A DNA stretch of 6,252 nt from Paraneptunicella sp964228975 (GCA_964228975.1 CAXRCC010000077.1:1-6252), one strand, 5' to 3'; numbered from the stretch's first letter, positions 1-6,101 are shown. Notes: generated by a model not told the origin, from the letters alone. Numbers and translations: made by a program.

Positions 1-1
1 C

Positions 2-970
2 CATGCCGACTCTCAAGTTAAGATGCAGTCGGCAATACAGTTACTTGAAGAACACAACTTAGCTTATACCCCTATCAATTATGCCGTTGCATATGATTAT
101 GTCACCGGCACTAATCACAGACTCATAGGCTTATTAAACGAATATATTCAAGCGCAGAATATTGATGCCTATGCTTTTGAATCGCTCTATAACGAGTTTA
201 TTGCCAACCATCCAGATAGAGATGCGTCTAGTGTTTATCGTTTAAACGAAACGATTGGGCATCTTGGTCATGCCTGCACGAGCTCTAACCAGGTTGTAGG
301 CGCGTTAGATGAATCAATTAGTGAGCAATGCAATGAATCTGGTATACCGGAGCTAAAATCGCTATTGAACGAGCTTAAATCAACACAAGTGAAGATGAGT
401 GCGTGTGTGAAAGAGGCGCAAGAACAAGCTGAATCCATAAAAAATGAGCTTGAGTCTGCCAAGATGGAAGCCATTACCGATCCGCTTACAAAATTGTTGA
501 ATCGACAGGGGCTTAAGAAAATGTTTGAAGCCTACGTAACAGGGGCAAAAGACGTTAAATTAAGCGCGGCGATGGTAGATATCGATCATTTCAAGAAGTT
601 TAACGACAACTATGGGCACCTGATTGGCGATGTTATTTTACGGCGAATCGCTAAGTTACTGCTTGATGTTATTGGAAGCAAAGGAGAAGCCTTTCGTTAC
701 GGCGGGGAAGAGTTCTTAATATTGATCCCCGATACAGAGCTCGACGCTGCAACCAATATGATTGAGGACATTCGTTCAAGGGTTGAGAAGCTGCGTTTTG
801 TCAGCGCTAAAACCAAGCAACGTTTACCGAAAATTACAATATCTGCTGGCGTGACGCAGTTTAGTCTAGGAGAGCAGATGGATAACTTAATATCACGTGC
901 AGATGAAGCGTTATATAAAGCAAAAAATGCAGGTAGAAACCAAATAAATAGCACTTTTCACTCACGTTAG
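2..970 (+). CDS. Diguanylate cyclase, N-terminal helical domain plus GGDEF (5' end outside window)
   Basis: This enzyme makes the second messenger cyclic di-GMP from two GTP, acting in the cytosol. The frame is open to the left edge and the first in-window ATG (23) has no convincing ribosome site. Seven codons before it (HADSQVK) continue the helical N-terminus usual in marine proteins of this layout, so the true start is probably upstream. Numbering from the ATG at 23: a helical domain of unknown ligand covers about 1-115 and includes TPINYAVAYDYVTG at 16-29. A predicted coiled coil covers about 117-150. The GGDEF domain covers about 151-310, with DPLTKLLNR (153-161), VDIDHFKKFND (185-195), catalytic GGEEF (227-231) and SRADEALYKAKNAGRN (291-306). 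The RxxD inhibitory site normally just before the GGEEF is absent; GSKGEAFRY is found there instead. No transmembrane segment or signal peptide is visible. An active cyclase is very likely, but the input signal is unknown. Confidence 0.93.
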   Translation, partial: HADSQVKMQSAIQLLEEHNLAYTPINYAVAYDYVTGTNHRLIGLLNEYIQAQNIDAYAFESLYNEFIANHPDRDASSVYRLNETIGHLGHACTSSNQVVGALDESISEQCNESGIPELKSLLNELKSTQVKMSACVKEAQEQAESIKNELESAKMEAITDPLTKLLNRQGLKKMFEAYVTGAKDVKLSAAMVDIDHFKKFNDNYGHLIGDVILRRIAKLLLDVIGSKGEAFRYGGEEFLILIPDTELDAATNMIEDIRSRVEKLRFVSAKTKQRLPKITISAGVTQFSLGEQMDNLISRADEALYKAKNAGRNQINSTFHSR

Positions 971-1036
971 GTGCCCCAAGCACAACTCGCCGGATTGAAT
1001 GCATTGTCGTACTTTTATACTGTAAATAGATAAAAC

Positions 1037-1073
1037 AAAGCCCAGACTAACTTATGAGTAGACTGGGCTTTTT
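1037..1073. terminator. Bidirectional rho-independent terminator
   Basis: A hairpin has arms AAAGCCCAG (1037-1045) and CTGGGCTTT (1063-1071). An inner CTA/TAG pairing lies beyond one A-A mismatch, and a short loop closes it. On the + strand the stem runs into TTTTT (1069-1073), serving the diguanylate cyclase that ends at 970. On the - strand it runs into TTTGTTTTA, serving the exported-protein gene that ends at 1097. The convergent gene arrangement fits a shared two-way terminator. Confidence 0.85.
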
Positions 1074-1096
1074 GCATTTTGAATCAGTAAGCAAAC

Positions 1097-2002
1097 TTAT
1101 TCTGGCAGTATTTTAGAAACCACATTGATTGGGAAGCTAATGTGGTCATGTGTGGATGTTCCGCCTGGGAAGCCTAAAAGGCCAAGCTCAGGAACTGCGC
1201 CGTAAACGTTTGCATCGGAGTGAAAAGCCAAGGTCGCAATCTTAAGCGTCGGCTCGTTCATCGGGCAGAAAGGAAGGTGACGAGTAATGCTCCCACGTCC
1301 TTTGGCATCTGGGATCAGAATATTAGGTGCGCCACCTAATGCAGAAGGTGCCATACCGTCGATGTTGCCATCACCGCTGAAATCTCGCTCAAATACACCC
1401 CAAAGCGTATACGCACCATTTACCACAAGGTTGCGGGCTTTAATAGAAAGTACAGAACCGCCATTGTCATCACATTTAATTTTCATGATGCCTTTCACTT
1501 TCATCCAATCGCCAAGCACGATTTCTTCGTTTGGATAAGAGCGGCTAGCTGCCCAAGGCTCGGCATCTTGAACATCTGGCACAGGGGCACGCGTCCCATC
1601 AGGTGCAACAATTACGGCAACGTCCATGAAAGGTAAATTTTGATTTTCCGGCGCAGGTGCTGGGAATAATGCACCTAAAGCAGGATCGAAACCCGAGGCA
1701 AGGACAGTGTCATCCGGTGACTCAGGTGTTAAGTCGAAAGGTGTTGTTGCGCCATCTGCTGGGTTATGAGCAAATGCAAAGTTAAAACCGATAGCCCCGA
1801 ACGCGCCTCCAAAGTCCCAAACTGGCTGACTCAAATGGCGATTGAAGCCCGTCATCGGTGTACCTAAAGTGACGAGTGTATCATCCGTTTGTCTTAATAC
1901 ATCTTCGGCGTTGGCTGTACCAACCGTACTGATTGCTGCTAATGCAAGTGCGACTTTTGATAATTGCTTCTTAATCTTCGAGTTAAAGCTTAAAGGCTTC
2001 AT
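1097..2002 (-). CDS. Exported protein of unknown function with Ca-binding-like loop
   Basis: I do not recognise a named family for this 301-aa protein. The start is well supported: AAGGGG lies 6 nt before the ATG. The N-terminus is a classical Sec signal peptide, with basic residues at 9-16, a hydrophobic core at about 17-27, and a likely cut after ANA (30-32), giving a mature protein beginning ED. The mature part is acidic and rich in Gly, Pro and Ala. Its first half (about 35-150) looks loosely structured. Its second half looks beta-rich, with GDWMKVKG (164-171), NGAYTLWGVF (195-204), GGAPN (223-227), GRGSIT (235-240) and AFHSDANVYG (259-268). DFSGDGNID (207-215) resembles a calcium loop of EF-hand, dockerin or thrombospondin type, but lacks the final acidic ligand of an EF-hand. 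Mature cysteines at 177 and 246 could form one disulfide. The pattern recalls uncharacterised secreted beta-sandwich proteins; this is inference. It is monocistronic by context, with terminators on both sides. Confidence 0.85.
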   Translation of the reverse strand: MKPLSFNSKIKKQLSKVALALAAISTVGTANAEDVLRQTDDTLVTLGTPMTGFNRHLSQPVWDFGGAFGAIGFNFAFAHNPADGATTPFDLTPESPDDTVLASGFDPALGALFPAPAPENQNLPFMDVAVIVAPDGTRAPVPDVQDAEPWAASRSYPNEEIVLGDWMKVKGIMKIKCDDNGGSVLSIKARNLVVNGAYTLWGVFERDFSGDGNIDGMAPSALGGAPNILIPDAKGRGSITRHLPFCPMNEPTLKIATLAFHSDANVYGAVPELGLLGFPGGTSTHDHISFPINVVSKILPE

Positions 2003-2008
2003 TAAATT

Positions 2009-2014
2009 CCCCTT
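2009..2014 (-). promoter_or_regulatory. Ribosome binding site of the exported-protein gene
   Basis: AAGGGG on the - strand sits 6 nt upstream of the ATG at 2002. It fixes the start, which also gives a well-formed signal peptide. Confidence 0.75.
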
Positions 2015-2017
2015 AAA

Positions 2018-2047
2018 ATTTGTGTGTTAAAACTGCCATACACAAAT
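2018..2047. repeat. Inverted repeat beside the ribosome site of the exported-protein gene
   Basis: The perfect 8-bp arms are ATTTGTGT (2018-2025) and ACACAAAT (2040-2047), with a 14-nt spacer. The repeat ends 3 nt upstream of the ribosome binding site of the exported-protein gene. It could be an operator for a dimeric regulator or an RNA hairpin in the leader. The sequence does not decide between these, and chance is possible for an A/T-rich repeat. Confidence 0.5.
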
Positions 2048-2170
2048 GCTGTCTTTCGTAATCTCATCATTTGGTGTTTACGTCCATTTTGACGTTTTGA
2101 TAATTCGCTAAATATGAGTCCTTGAATGGCATTGCGCCCTAACATCGAACAACGAGGAATGCATTGGAGC

Positions 2171-2190
2171 AACTGCACTAAAGTACAGTT
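2171..2190. promoter_or_regulatory. Imperfect palindrome, weak LexA-box resemblance
   Basis: Arms AACTGCACT and AGTACAGTT are separated by AA, with one mismatch between them. The core reads CTG-N10-CAG, the minimum of a gammaproteobacterial LexA box. However, the interior is not A/T-alternating and one half has CTGC instead of CTGT. It lies about 170 bp upstream of the exported-protein start. It may be a binding site for another dimeric regulator. Confidence 0.25.
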
Positions 2191-2304
2191 GAATCAAGAG
2201 GAGAGGAAAAAGTCTTTATAAGTAAATGAGATAGGTAAGGAGAATTCTGACGTGCTTTAGAATAAAAAATGCAAGAAAAACGCTAACAAATCAAAATTGA
2301 GGCC

Positions 2305-2313
2305 ATTATATCA
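2305..2313 (-). promoter_or_regulatory. Candidate extended -10 promoter element
   Basis: The - strand reads TGATATAAT, a perfect TATAAT with the TGn extension that can offset a poor -35. No good -35 is seen at normal spacing. Transcription would start near 2298, giving the exported-protein gene a leader of roughly 295 nt. No stronger promoter is obvious nearer its start. Confidence 0.4.
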
Positions 2314-2365
2314 TCAATGACAAATAACAAAAGCGAAAAGGTGGTAATTTTATTTGGCGTGCAAC

Positions 2366-2400
2366 AAAAAGCCCGGCGGTAAGAATACCTGCCGGGCTTT
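2366..2400 (-). terminator. Rho-independent terminator of fadBA
   Basis: The arms AAAGCCCGGC (2368-2377) and GCCGGGCTTT (2391-2400) pair perfectly over 10 bp. The stem continues as GGTA/TACC past one bulged base, closed by an AGAA loop in + strand notation. On the - strand the stem runs into TTTTTG (from 2370 downwards). It lies 37 bp beyond the fadA stop and should end the fadBA transcript. It also separates that transcript from the same-strand exported-protein gene. Confidence 0.9.
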
Positions 2401-2436
2401 GATGCCGTGAAAAGCGGCTATCGAGTCAATTTAGGC

Positions 2437-3600
2437 TTATACGCGCTCAAAAATAGTCGCAACACCTTGACCCAAACCGATACACATAGTGGCTAAGCCA
2501 ACAGACTTATCTTTACCTTCCATAAGGTTGATAAGCGTTGTGCTGATTCGAGCACCAGAACAGCCCAGTGGGTGACCTAGGGCAATTGCGCCACCGTTAA
2601 GGTTAACCATGTCGTCTACTTTGTCTTCAAGACCCAGTACCTTCACACAAGAAAGTGCTTGTGCAGCGAAGGCTTCGTTGAACTCTGCAATCTCAATATC
2701 TTCAATAGACATGCCAGCGCGCTTAAGCGCTTTTTGCGTTGCAGGAACAGGACCGTAACCCATGATTGCTGCATCACAGCCAGCAGAAGCCATTGCACGG
2801 ATTTTAACACGTGGTGTTAATCCCAGCTCTTTTGCTTTATCTGCGGACATTACCAACATGGCTGAAGCGCCATCAGAAATAGCAGAAGACGTTGCCGCTG
2901 TTACCGTGCCATTGACAGGGTCGAATACTGGGCGAAGTGTACTCAATGATTCGGCTGTTGATTCTGGACGAATAACTTCATCGTAATCCACTTTAACCAA
3001 ACGACCGTCAGCATCGTGACCTTCGATAGGCAAGATTTCGTTTTTCCATGCACCTTCAAGCGTTGCCGCGTGAGCGCGTTGGTGTGAACGTGCGCCAAAG
3101 GCATCTTGCTGCTCACGAGTAATACCGTTTTGACGACCCAACAGCTCTGCTGTTAAGCCCATGCTGCCCGATGCTTTTGCCGTATAGCGAGCAAGGCCAG
3201 GATGGAAGTCAACGTTGAAGTTCATCGGTACGTGACCCATGTGCTCAACGCCGCCGATGATGAATACATCACCGTTATCCGTCATGATGCTCTTAGCGGC
3301 GTCATGAAGCGCGCTCATTGAAGAGCCGCATAAACGGTTAACCGTTACCGCGCTTGTTGAGCGAGGAATACGTGTTAAAAGTTGTGCGTTACGCGCAAGG
3401 TTGAAGCCTTGCTCTTTCGTTTGTTGAACACAACCCCAAATGATGTCTTCGATCTCAGCGGGATCAAGGTTCGGGTTGCGGTCAAGTAAACCTGTCATGA
3501 GTGCGGCAGAAAGGGTTTCTGCACGAACATTACGAAATACACCACCTTTTGAGCGACCCATTGGGGTGCGAATGCAGTCTACAATTACTACGTCTTTCAT
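2437..3600 (-). CDS. fadA: 3-ketoacyl-CoA thiolase (acetyl-CoA C-acyltransferase), beta subunit of the fatty acid oxidation complex
   Basis: FadA performs the last step of beta-oxidation: CoA-dependent cleavage of 3-ketoacyl-CoA to acetyl-CoA and an acyl-CoA two carbons shorter. It works in the cytosol as a tetramer with FadB. The 387-aa product has the same length as E. coli FadA and aligns without visible gaps. All catalytic residues are present: acyl-accepting Cys91 (NRLCGSSM), His343 (GGAIALGHPLGCSGAR) and proton-shuttling Cys373 (TMCIGLGQG). NEAFA is at 308-312. The N-terminus KDVVIVDCIRTPMGRSKGG matches the family when started at the ATG at 3600. A TTG at 3615 would add five residues absent from the family and would overlap the ribosome site, so it was not chosen. 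The gene lies 15 bp after fadB and is followed by a strong terminator, so it is the distal gene of a two-gene operon. The assignment is essentially certain. Confidence 0.98.
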   Translation of the reverse strand: MKDVVIVDCIRTPMGRSKGGVFRNVRAETLSAALMTGLLDRNPNLDPAEIEDIIWGCVQQTKEQGFNLARNAQLLTRIPRSTSAVTVNRLCGSSMSALHDAAKSIMTDNGDVFIIGGVEHMGHVPMNFNVDFHPGLARYTAKASGSMGLTAELLGRQNGITREQQDAFGARSHQRAHAATLEGAWKNEILPIEGHDADGRLVKVDYDEVIRPESTAESLSTLRPVFDPVNGTVTAATSSAISDGASAMLVMSADKAKELGLTPRVKIRAMASAGCDAAIMGYGPVPATQKALKRAGMSIEDIEIAEFNEAFAAQALSCVKVLGLEDKVDDMVNLNGGAIALGHPLGCSGARISTTLINLMEGKDKSVGLATMCIGLGQGVATIFERV

Positions 3601-3606
3601 TTTTCG

Positions 3607-3613
3607 TTCCCCC
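3607..3613 (-). promoter_or_regulatory. Ribosome binding site of fadA
   Basis: GGGGGAA on the - strand lies between the fadB stop (3616-3618) and the fadA ATG (3600), with about 7 nt spacing. It is a G-rich, imperfect Shine-Dalgarno sequence. This suggests fadA translation may be helped by ribosomes finishing fadB. Confidence 0.6.
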
Positions 3614-3615
3614 AA

Positions 3616-5769
3616 TTACGCGTTAAAAAACGATTTGCCGTCAGCAGCCATCTGCTTGAACGAATCTGTTAGTTGGTAAATCGCGCCAAGGTGTTCATAT
3701 TTCTCTGCTAATGCAACGAAATTCTGTAAGCCCATTGTCTCGATGTAACGGAAGATACCACCACGGAATGGAGGGAAACCGATACCGTAAAGTAGTGCCA
3801 TATCCGCTTCTTCAGCAGAATTAACAATGCCTTCTTCCAAACAACGAATAGCTTCGTTAGCCATAGGTACCATCAAGCGAGCCATGATTTCTTCTGCATC
3901 AAAGTCTTTCTTATCTGCAGAGTGCTCACCTACGATGTCATACGCTGCTTGAGCAGGTGTTTTCACCGGACGACCACGCTTATCTTTGCTGTAATCATAG
4001 AAGCCAACGCCGTTCTTCTGACCGAAGCGTTCTGCTTTATACAGCATAGTAACGGGATCGTTACCAATTTTTTCCATGCGCTCAGGGAAGCCTTGCGCCA
4101 TTACGTCACTAGCGTGATCAGCGGTATCGATACCTACAACATCAAGTAGGTATGCAGGGCCCATAGGCCAGCCGAACTGCTTCTCCATCACTTTATCAAC
4201 GGCAACGAAATCAGCGCCATCAAGTAGCAACTGGCTGAAGCCTGCAAAGTAAGGGAATAAGACGCGGTTTACTAAGAAACCAGGGCAGTCGTTAACAACG
4301 ATAGGCGTTTTGCCCATTTTCAGTGACATTGCCACAACGTTATTAATCGTTTCTTCTGATGTTTTCTCACCACGGATAATTTCAACTAATGGCATTTTGT
4401 GCACAGGGTTGAAGAAGTGCATACCGCAGAAGTTTTCAGGGTTAGAAAGGTTTTCAGCAAGGCGAGTGATGGAGATAGTGGAGGTGTTTGAACAGATAAC
4501 GGTGCCATCTGCAACATTCTCTTCCACTTCTTTCAGTACTGAGCCTTTGATTTTCTCGTTTTCAACAACCGCTTCAATAACGATTTCGCTGTTCTTGATT
4601 GCGCTGTATTCCAAAGAAGGCGTGATGTTGTTAAGTGTTTTCGCCATTTTCTTAGCGTCAACTTTACCGCGTTTCATGCCTTTGCCAAGGATGTTTGCCG
4701 CTTCATTCAAGCCCAGTTCAAGCGCAGGCTCGGCAATGTCTTTCATGACAACTTTTGTGCCTTTAAGTGCTGCTTGGTAAGCGATACCGCCGCCCATGAT
4801 GCCCGCACCCAATACTGTAGCGTTTTCAAATTGCTTAGTAGCCTTCTTCGCTGCTTTTTTACCGCCGCCTTTAACCAGCTGGTCGGCAAGGAAGATGCCA
4901 ATTTGCGCTTTCGCTGCATCCGTTTTGGCTAACGTAGCGAACGCTTCGTTTTCTGCTTTTAGCGCGCCTTCGCGATCTAAAACAGAGGCTTTTTCTAGCG
5001 TGTTAACCACAGCGTGTGGAGCTGGGTAGTGTTTACCCGCTTGTGCGAAGACCATGCCTTTTGCTGTTGAGAAGCTCATCATTAGCTCATTCTTAGGCAT
5101 AGTGAATGGCTTCAATTTCGCTTCACGGCGCGCTTTCCAGTCAAGCTTGCCGTCGATGGCATCTTTAAGCATGCCAAGTGCTGCTTCTTGCAATTTCTCT
5201 GGAGCAACAACCGCGTCGATAGCACCTTCATCAAGGGCTTTTTGCGGCTTGCGCTCTTTACCTGTTGTCATCCACTCCATTGCGTTATCAGCACCGATAA
5301 CACGAGGAAGTCTTACTGTGCCGCCAAATCCAGGAATCAAGCCTAATTTCACTTCTGGAAGACCGATAACTGCGTTGGTATCAGCAACACGAAGGTCACA
5401 AGCAAGCGTCATTTCACAGCCGCCACCTAAAGCGTAGCCATTGATAGCTGCGATTGTTGGGAAAGGAAGGTCTTCGAAAGCATCGAATTTCTTAGCAGTC
5501 GCTTGAGTCCATTGAAGTAACTCTTCGTCTGGTAACGCGAAGATTTTTCCAAACTCAGTGATGTCGGCACCTACGATGAATACGCCTTTCGCAGAACGTA
5601 CCATTGCACCTTTAACATCGCTGTTGTCCTTAAGTAAATTGGTTACTTCTGCCAATTCATCTAAGGTTTGCTTATCAAATTTATTGACTGAGCCGGCAGC
5701 GTCAAAAACAACGTCGGCAATCCCGTCATCAAGTAGGGTTACGCAGAGGCTTTTGCCTTCAAAAATCAT
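3616..5769 (-). CDS. fadB: Fatty acid oxidation complex alpha subunit: enoyl-CoA hydratase/isomerase and 3-hydroxyacyl-CoA dehydrogenase
   Basis: This multifunctional beta-oxidation protein hydrates enoyl-CoA, isomerises cis-3/trans-2 double bonds and oxidises L-3-hydroxyacyl-CoA with NAD+. It passes the product to FadA in the alpha2-beta2 complex. Domains in order are a crotonase fold (about 1-190), a linker helix region with a Lys/Ala-rich stretch (about 300-312), a Rossmann NAD-binding domain (about 316-493) and two 3-hydroxyacyl-CoA dehydrogenase C-terminal domains (about 495-590 and 625-717). Visible active-site features are IVGADITEF (65-73), Glu119 in ALGGGCE, Glu139 in GLPE, the dinucleotide motif GAGIMGGG (321-328), catalytic His451 in HFFNPVH and its partner Glu463 in PLVEIIRGE. 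The 717-aa length compares with 729 in E. coli; the difference is mostly the missing proline-rich C-terminal tail. The ATG start has TAAGGAG 6 nt upstream and matches the family N-terminus. Fatty-acid-responsive control is expected from the sites upstream. Confidence 0.98.
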   Translation of the reverse strand: MIFEGKSLCVTLLDDGIADVVFDAAGSVNKFDKQTLDELAEVTNLLKDNSDVKGAMVRSAKGVFIVGADITEFGKIFALPDEELLQWTQATAKKFDAFEDLPFPTIAAINGYALGGGCEMTLACDLRVADTNAVIGLPEVKLGLIPGFGGTVRLPRVIGADNAMEWMTTGKERKPQKALDEGAIDAVVAPEKLQEAALGMLKDAIDGKLDWKARREAKLKPFTMPKNELMMSFSTAKGMVFAQAGKHYPAPHAVVNTLEKASVLDREGALKAENEAFATLAKTDAAKAQIGIFLADQLVKGGGKKAAKKATKQFENATVLGAGIMGGGIAYQAALKGTKVVMKDIAEPALELGLNEAANILGKGMKRGKVDAKKMAKTLNNITPSLEYSAIKNSEIVIEAVVENEKIKGSVLKEVEENVADGTVICSNTSTISITRLAENLSNPENFCGMHFFNPVHKMPLVEIIRGEKTSEETINNVVAMSLKMGKTPIVVNDCPGFLVNRVLFPYFAGFSQLLLDGADFVAVDKVMEKQFGWPMGPAYLLDVVGIDTADHASDVMAQGFPERMEKIGNDPVTMLYKAERFGQKNGVGFYDYSKDKRGRPVKTPAQAAYDIVGEHSADKKDFDAEEIMARLMVPMANEAIRCLEEGIVNSAEEADMALLYGIGFPPFRGGIFRYIETMGLQNFVALAEKYEHLGAIYQLTDSFKQMAADGKSFFNA

Positions 5770-5775
5770 GTTCTT

Positions 5776-5782
5776 CTCCTTA
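5776..5782 (-). promoter_or_regulatory. Ribosome binding site of fadB
   Basis: TAAGGAG on the - strand, 6 nt before the ATG at 5769, is a near-consensus Shine-Dalgarno sequence and supports this start. Confidence 0.85.
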
Positions 5783-5798
5783 GTAGATACCCAGGATT

Positions 5799-5817
5799 AG
5801 TTGAGCCAACCTCAACT
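5799..5817 (-). other. Leader hairpin A of fadBA (proximal)
   Basis: AGTTGAG (5799-5805) and CTCAACT (5811-5817) form a perfect 7-bp stem with a 5-nt loop, 17 bp upstream of the fadB ribosome site. Its upstream arm in the transcript is the same segment used by the larger hairpin at 5810-5862. The two folds therefore exclude each other. Confidence 0.5.
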
Positions 5818-5862
5818 CGAGATAGACCACTCAATAAGTAAGTAGACTAGCTCGAGCTGAGG
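5810..5862 (-). other. Leader hairpin B of fadBA (distal, long stem)
   Basis: CCTCAACTCGAG (5810-5821) pairs with CTCGAGCTGAGG (5851-5862). The single mismatch in the + strand becomes a G-U pair in the fadBA transcript, so the 12-bp stem is unbroken in RNA of that strand. After an A-G type mismatch, TAG (5823-5825) and CTA (5847-5849) extend it, leaving a 21-nt loop. It is a candidate RNA element; a DNA operator around AGCTCGAGCT (5849-5858) is an alternative. Confidence 0.5.
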
Positions 5863-5920
5863 CGAGTTCCCGATTTGGGAGTGTCATTGTTGTAAAAGCG
5901 GCGTTAAATAGCAATAAAAA

Positions 5921-5938
5921 TTCAAACAAATGTTTAAA
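5921..5938. promoter_or_regulatory. PsrA-type operator candidate
   Basis: TTCAAACA-AA-TGTTTAAA is an 18-bp palindrome with one mismatch. PsrA, a TetR-family repressor released by long-chain fatty acyl ligands, is known in many gammaproteobacteria to bind palindromes of CAAAC/GTTTG half-sites upstream of fad genes. The position 150 bp upstream of the fadB start fits repression at or just after the promoter. The regulator is not in this window, so the assignment rests on motif and context. Confidence 0.6.
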
Positions 5939-5965
5939 CTTTTATTTCACATCTTAGAGGGGGGA

Positions 5966-5971
5966 ATTTTA
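5966..5971 (-). promoter_or_regulatory. Candidate -10 of the fadBA promoter
   Basis: TAAAAT on the - strand lies between the FadR-type and PsrA-type sites. The best -35 (TTTTGA, 16-bp spacer) is poor, and an alternative pair TTAGCA/TAAGAT with an 18-bp spacer lies slightly downstream. A start near 5959 would give a leader of about 190 nt containing the PsrA-type site and both hairpins. Weak support. Confidence 0.3.
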
Positions 5972-6035
5972 CCCTGCTAATAACGCCTCAAAATAAACCG
6001 AATAAAATTAATTATTTACGTAAAATTTATTGCTT

Positions 6036-6052
6036 TTCTGGTTGGACCAGTT
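6036..6052. promoter_or_regulatory. FadR operator candidate
   Basis: TTCTGGTTGGACCAGTT contains the palindrome CTGGT-TGG-ACCAG with TGG-N5-CCA spacing. It closely resembles E. coli FadR operators (core CTGGTNNGACCAG), including the one that controls fadBA. FadR is a GntR-family protein that leaves DNA when it binds long-chain acyl-CoA. The site is 267 bp upstream of the fadB start, far for simple repression. It therefore either overlaps a distal promoter or works with the PsrA-type site. Confidence 0.75.
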
Positions 6053-6101
6053 GCCAAAGGCGCTGATCTCAAAAAGGTTTCAAAGCATAACAAATACGTT
6101 A

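Larger units (their letters stand above)
2003..2436. other. Intergenic region between fadA and the exported-protein gene
   Basis: This 434-bp stretch has no credible gene. From the fadA side it holds the fadBA terminator (2366-2400), a candidate extended -10 element (2305-2313), a purine-rich tract (about 2190-2240, + strand), an imperfect 20-bp palindrome (2171-2190), a short ACGTC/GACGT inverted repeat (2080-2095), an 8-bp inverted repeat (2018-2047) and the ribosome site of the exported-protein gene. The base composition is distinctly A/T-rich compared with the flanking genes. Confidence 0.7.
5770..6101. other. fadBA control region
   Basis: This 332-bp stretch between fadB and the partial frame on the right contains no gene. 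Reading in the direction of fadB transcription, it holds a FadR-type palindrome (6036-6052), a very A/T-rich segment (about 5980-6030), a candidate -10 (5966-5971) next to a C6 run, a PsrA-type palindrome (5921-5938), a small TCCC/GGGA inverted repeat (about 5868-5880), overlapping hairpins (5799-5862) and the ribosome site. Confidence 0.75.

Noticed and set aside
23..25. ATG at 23 as the true start of the diguanylate cyclase
   Set aside because: There is no ribosome site before it, and the frame continues upstream to the edge with residues that extend the N-terminal helix. It is usable as the first visible Met but probably not the real start.
971..1036. Gap after the diguanylate cyclase
   Set aside because: No promoter, repeat or small frame can be supported there. 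It appears to be simple 3' flanking sequence before the shared terminator.
1287..1538. + strand frame of 83 codons opposite the exported-protein gene
   Set aside because: It is antisense to a gene with a clear signal peptide and ribosome site, and it has no ribosome site of its own.
2159..2221. Tiny + strand frame of 20 codons in the intergenic region
   Set aside because: The only purine-rich stretch (AGGA) is too close to the ATG, and the peptide has no recognisable character.
3601..3615. TTG at 3613-3615 as an earlier fadA start, directly after the fadB stop
   Set aside because: It would add GERK-type residues absent from FadA proteins, and it overlaps the G-rich ribosome site. The ATG at 3600 gives the exact family length of 387 and puts the catalytic Cys at 91.
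4310..5437. Long + strand frames opposite fadB (4310-4780, 5054-5437 and others)
   Set aside because: They are antisense to a certain gene, have low-complexity Ser/Ala/Phe-rich products, and match no family; they are shadow frames.
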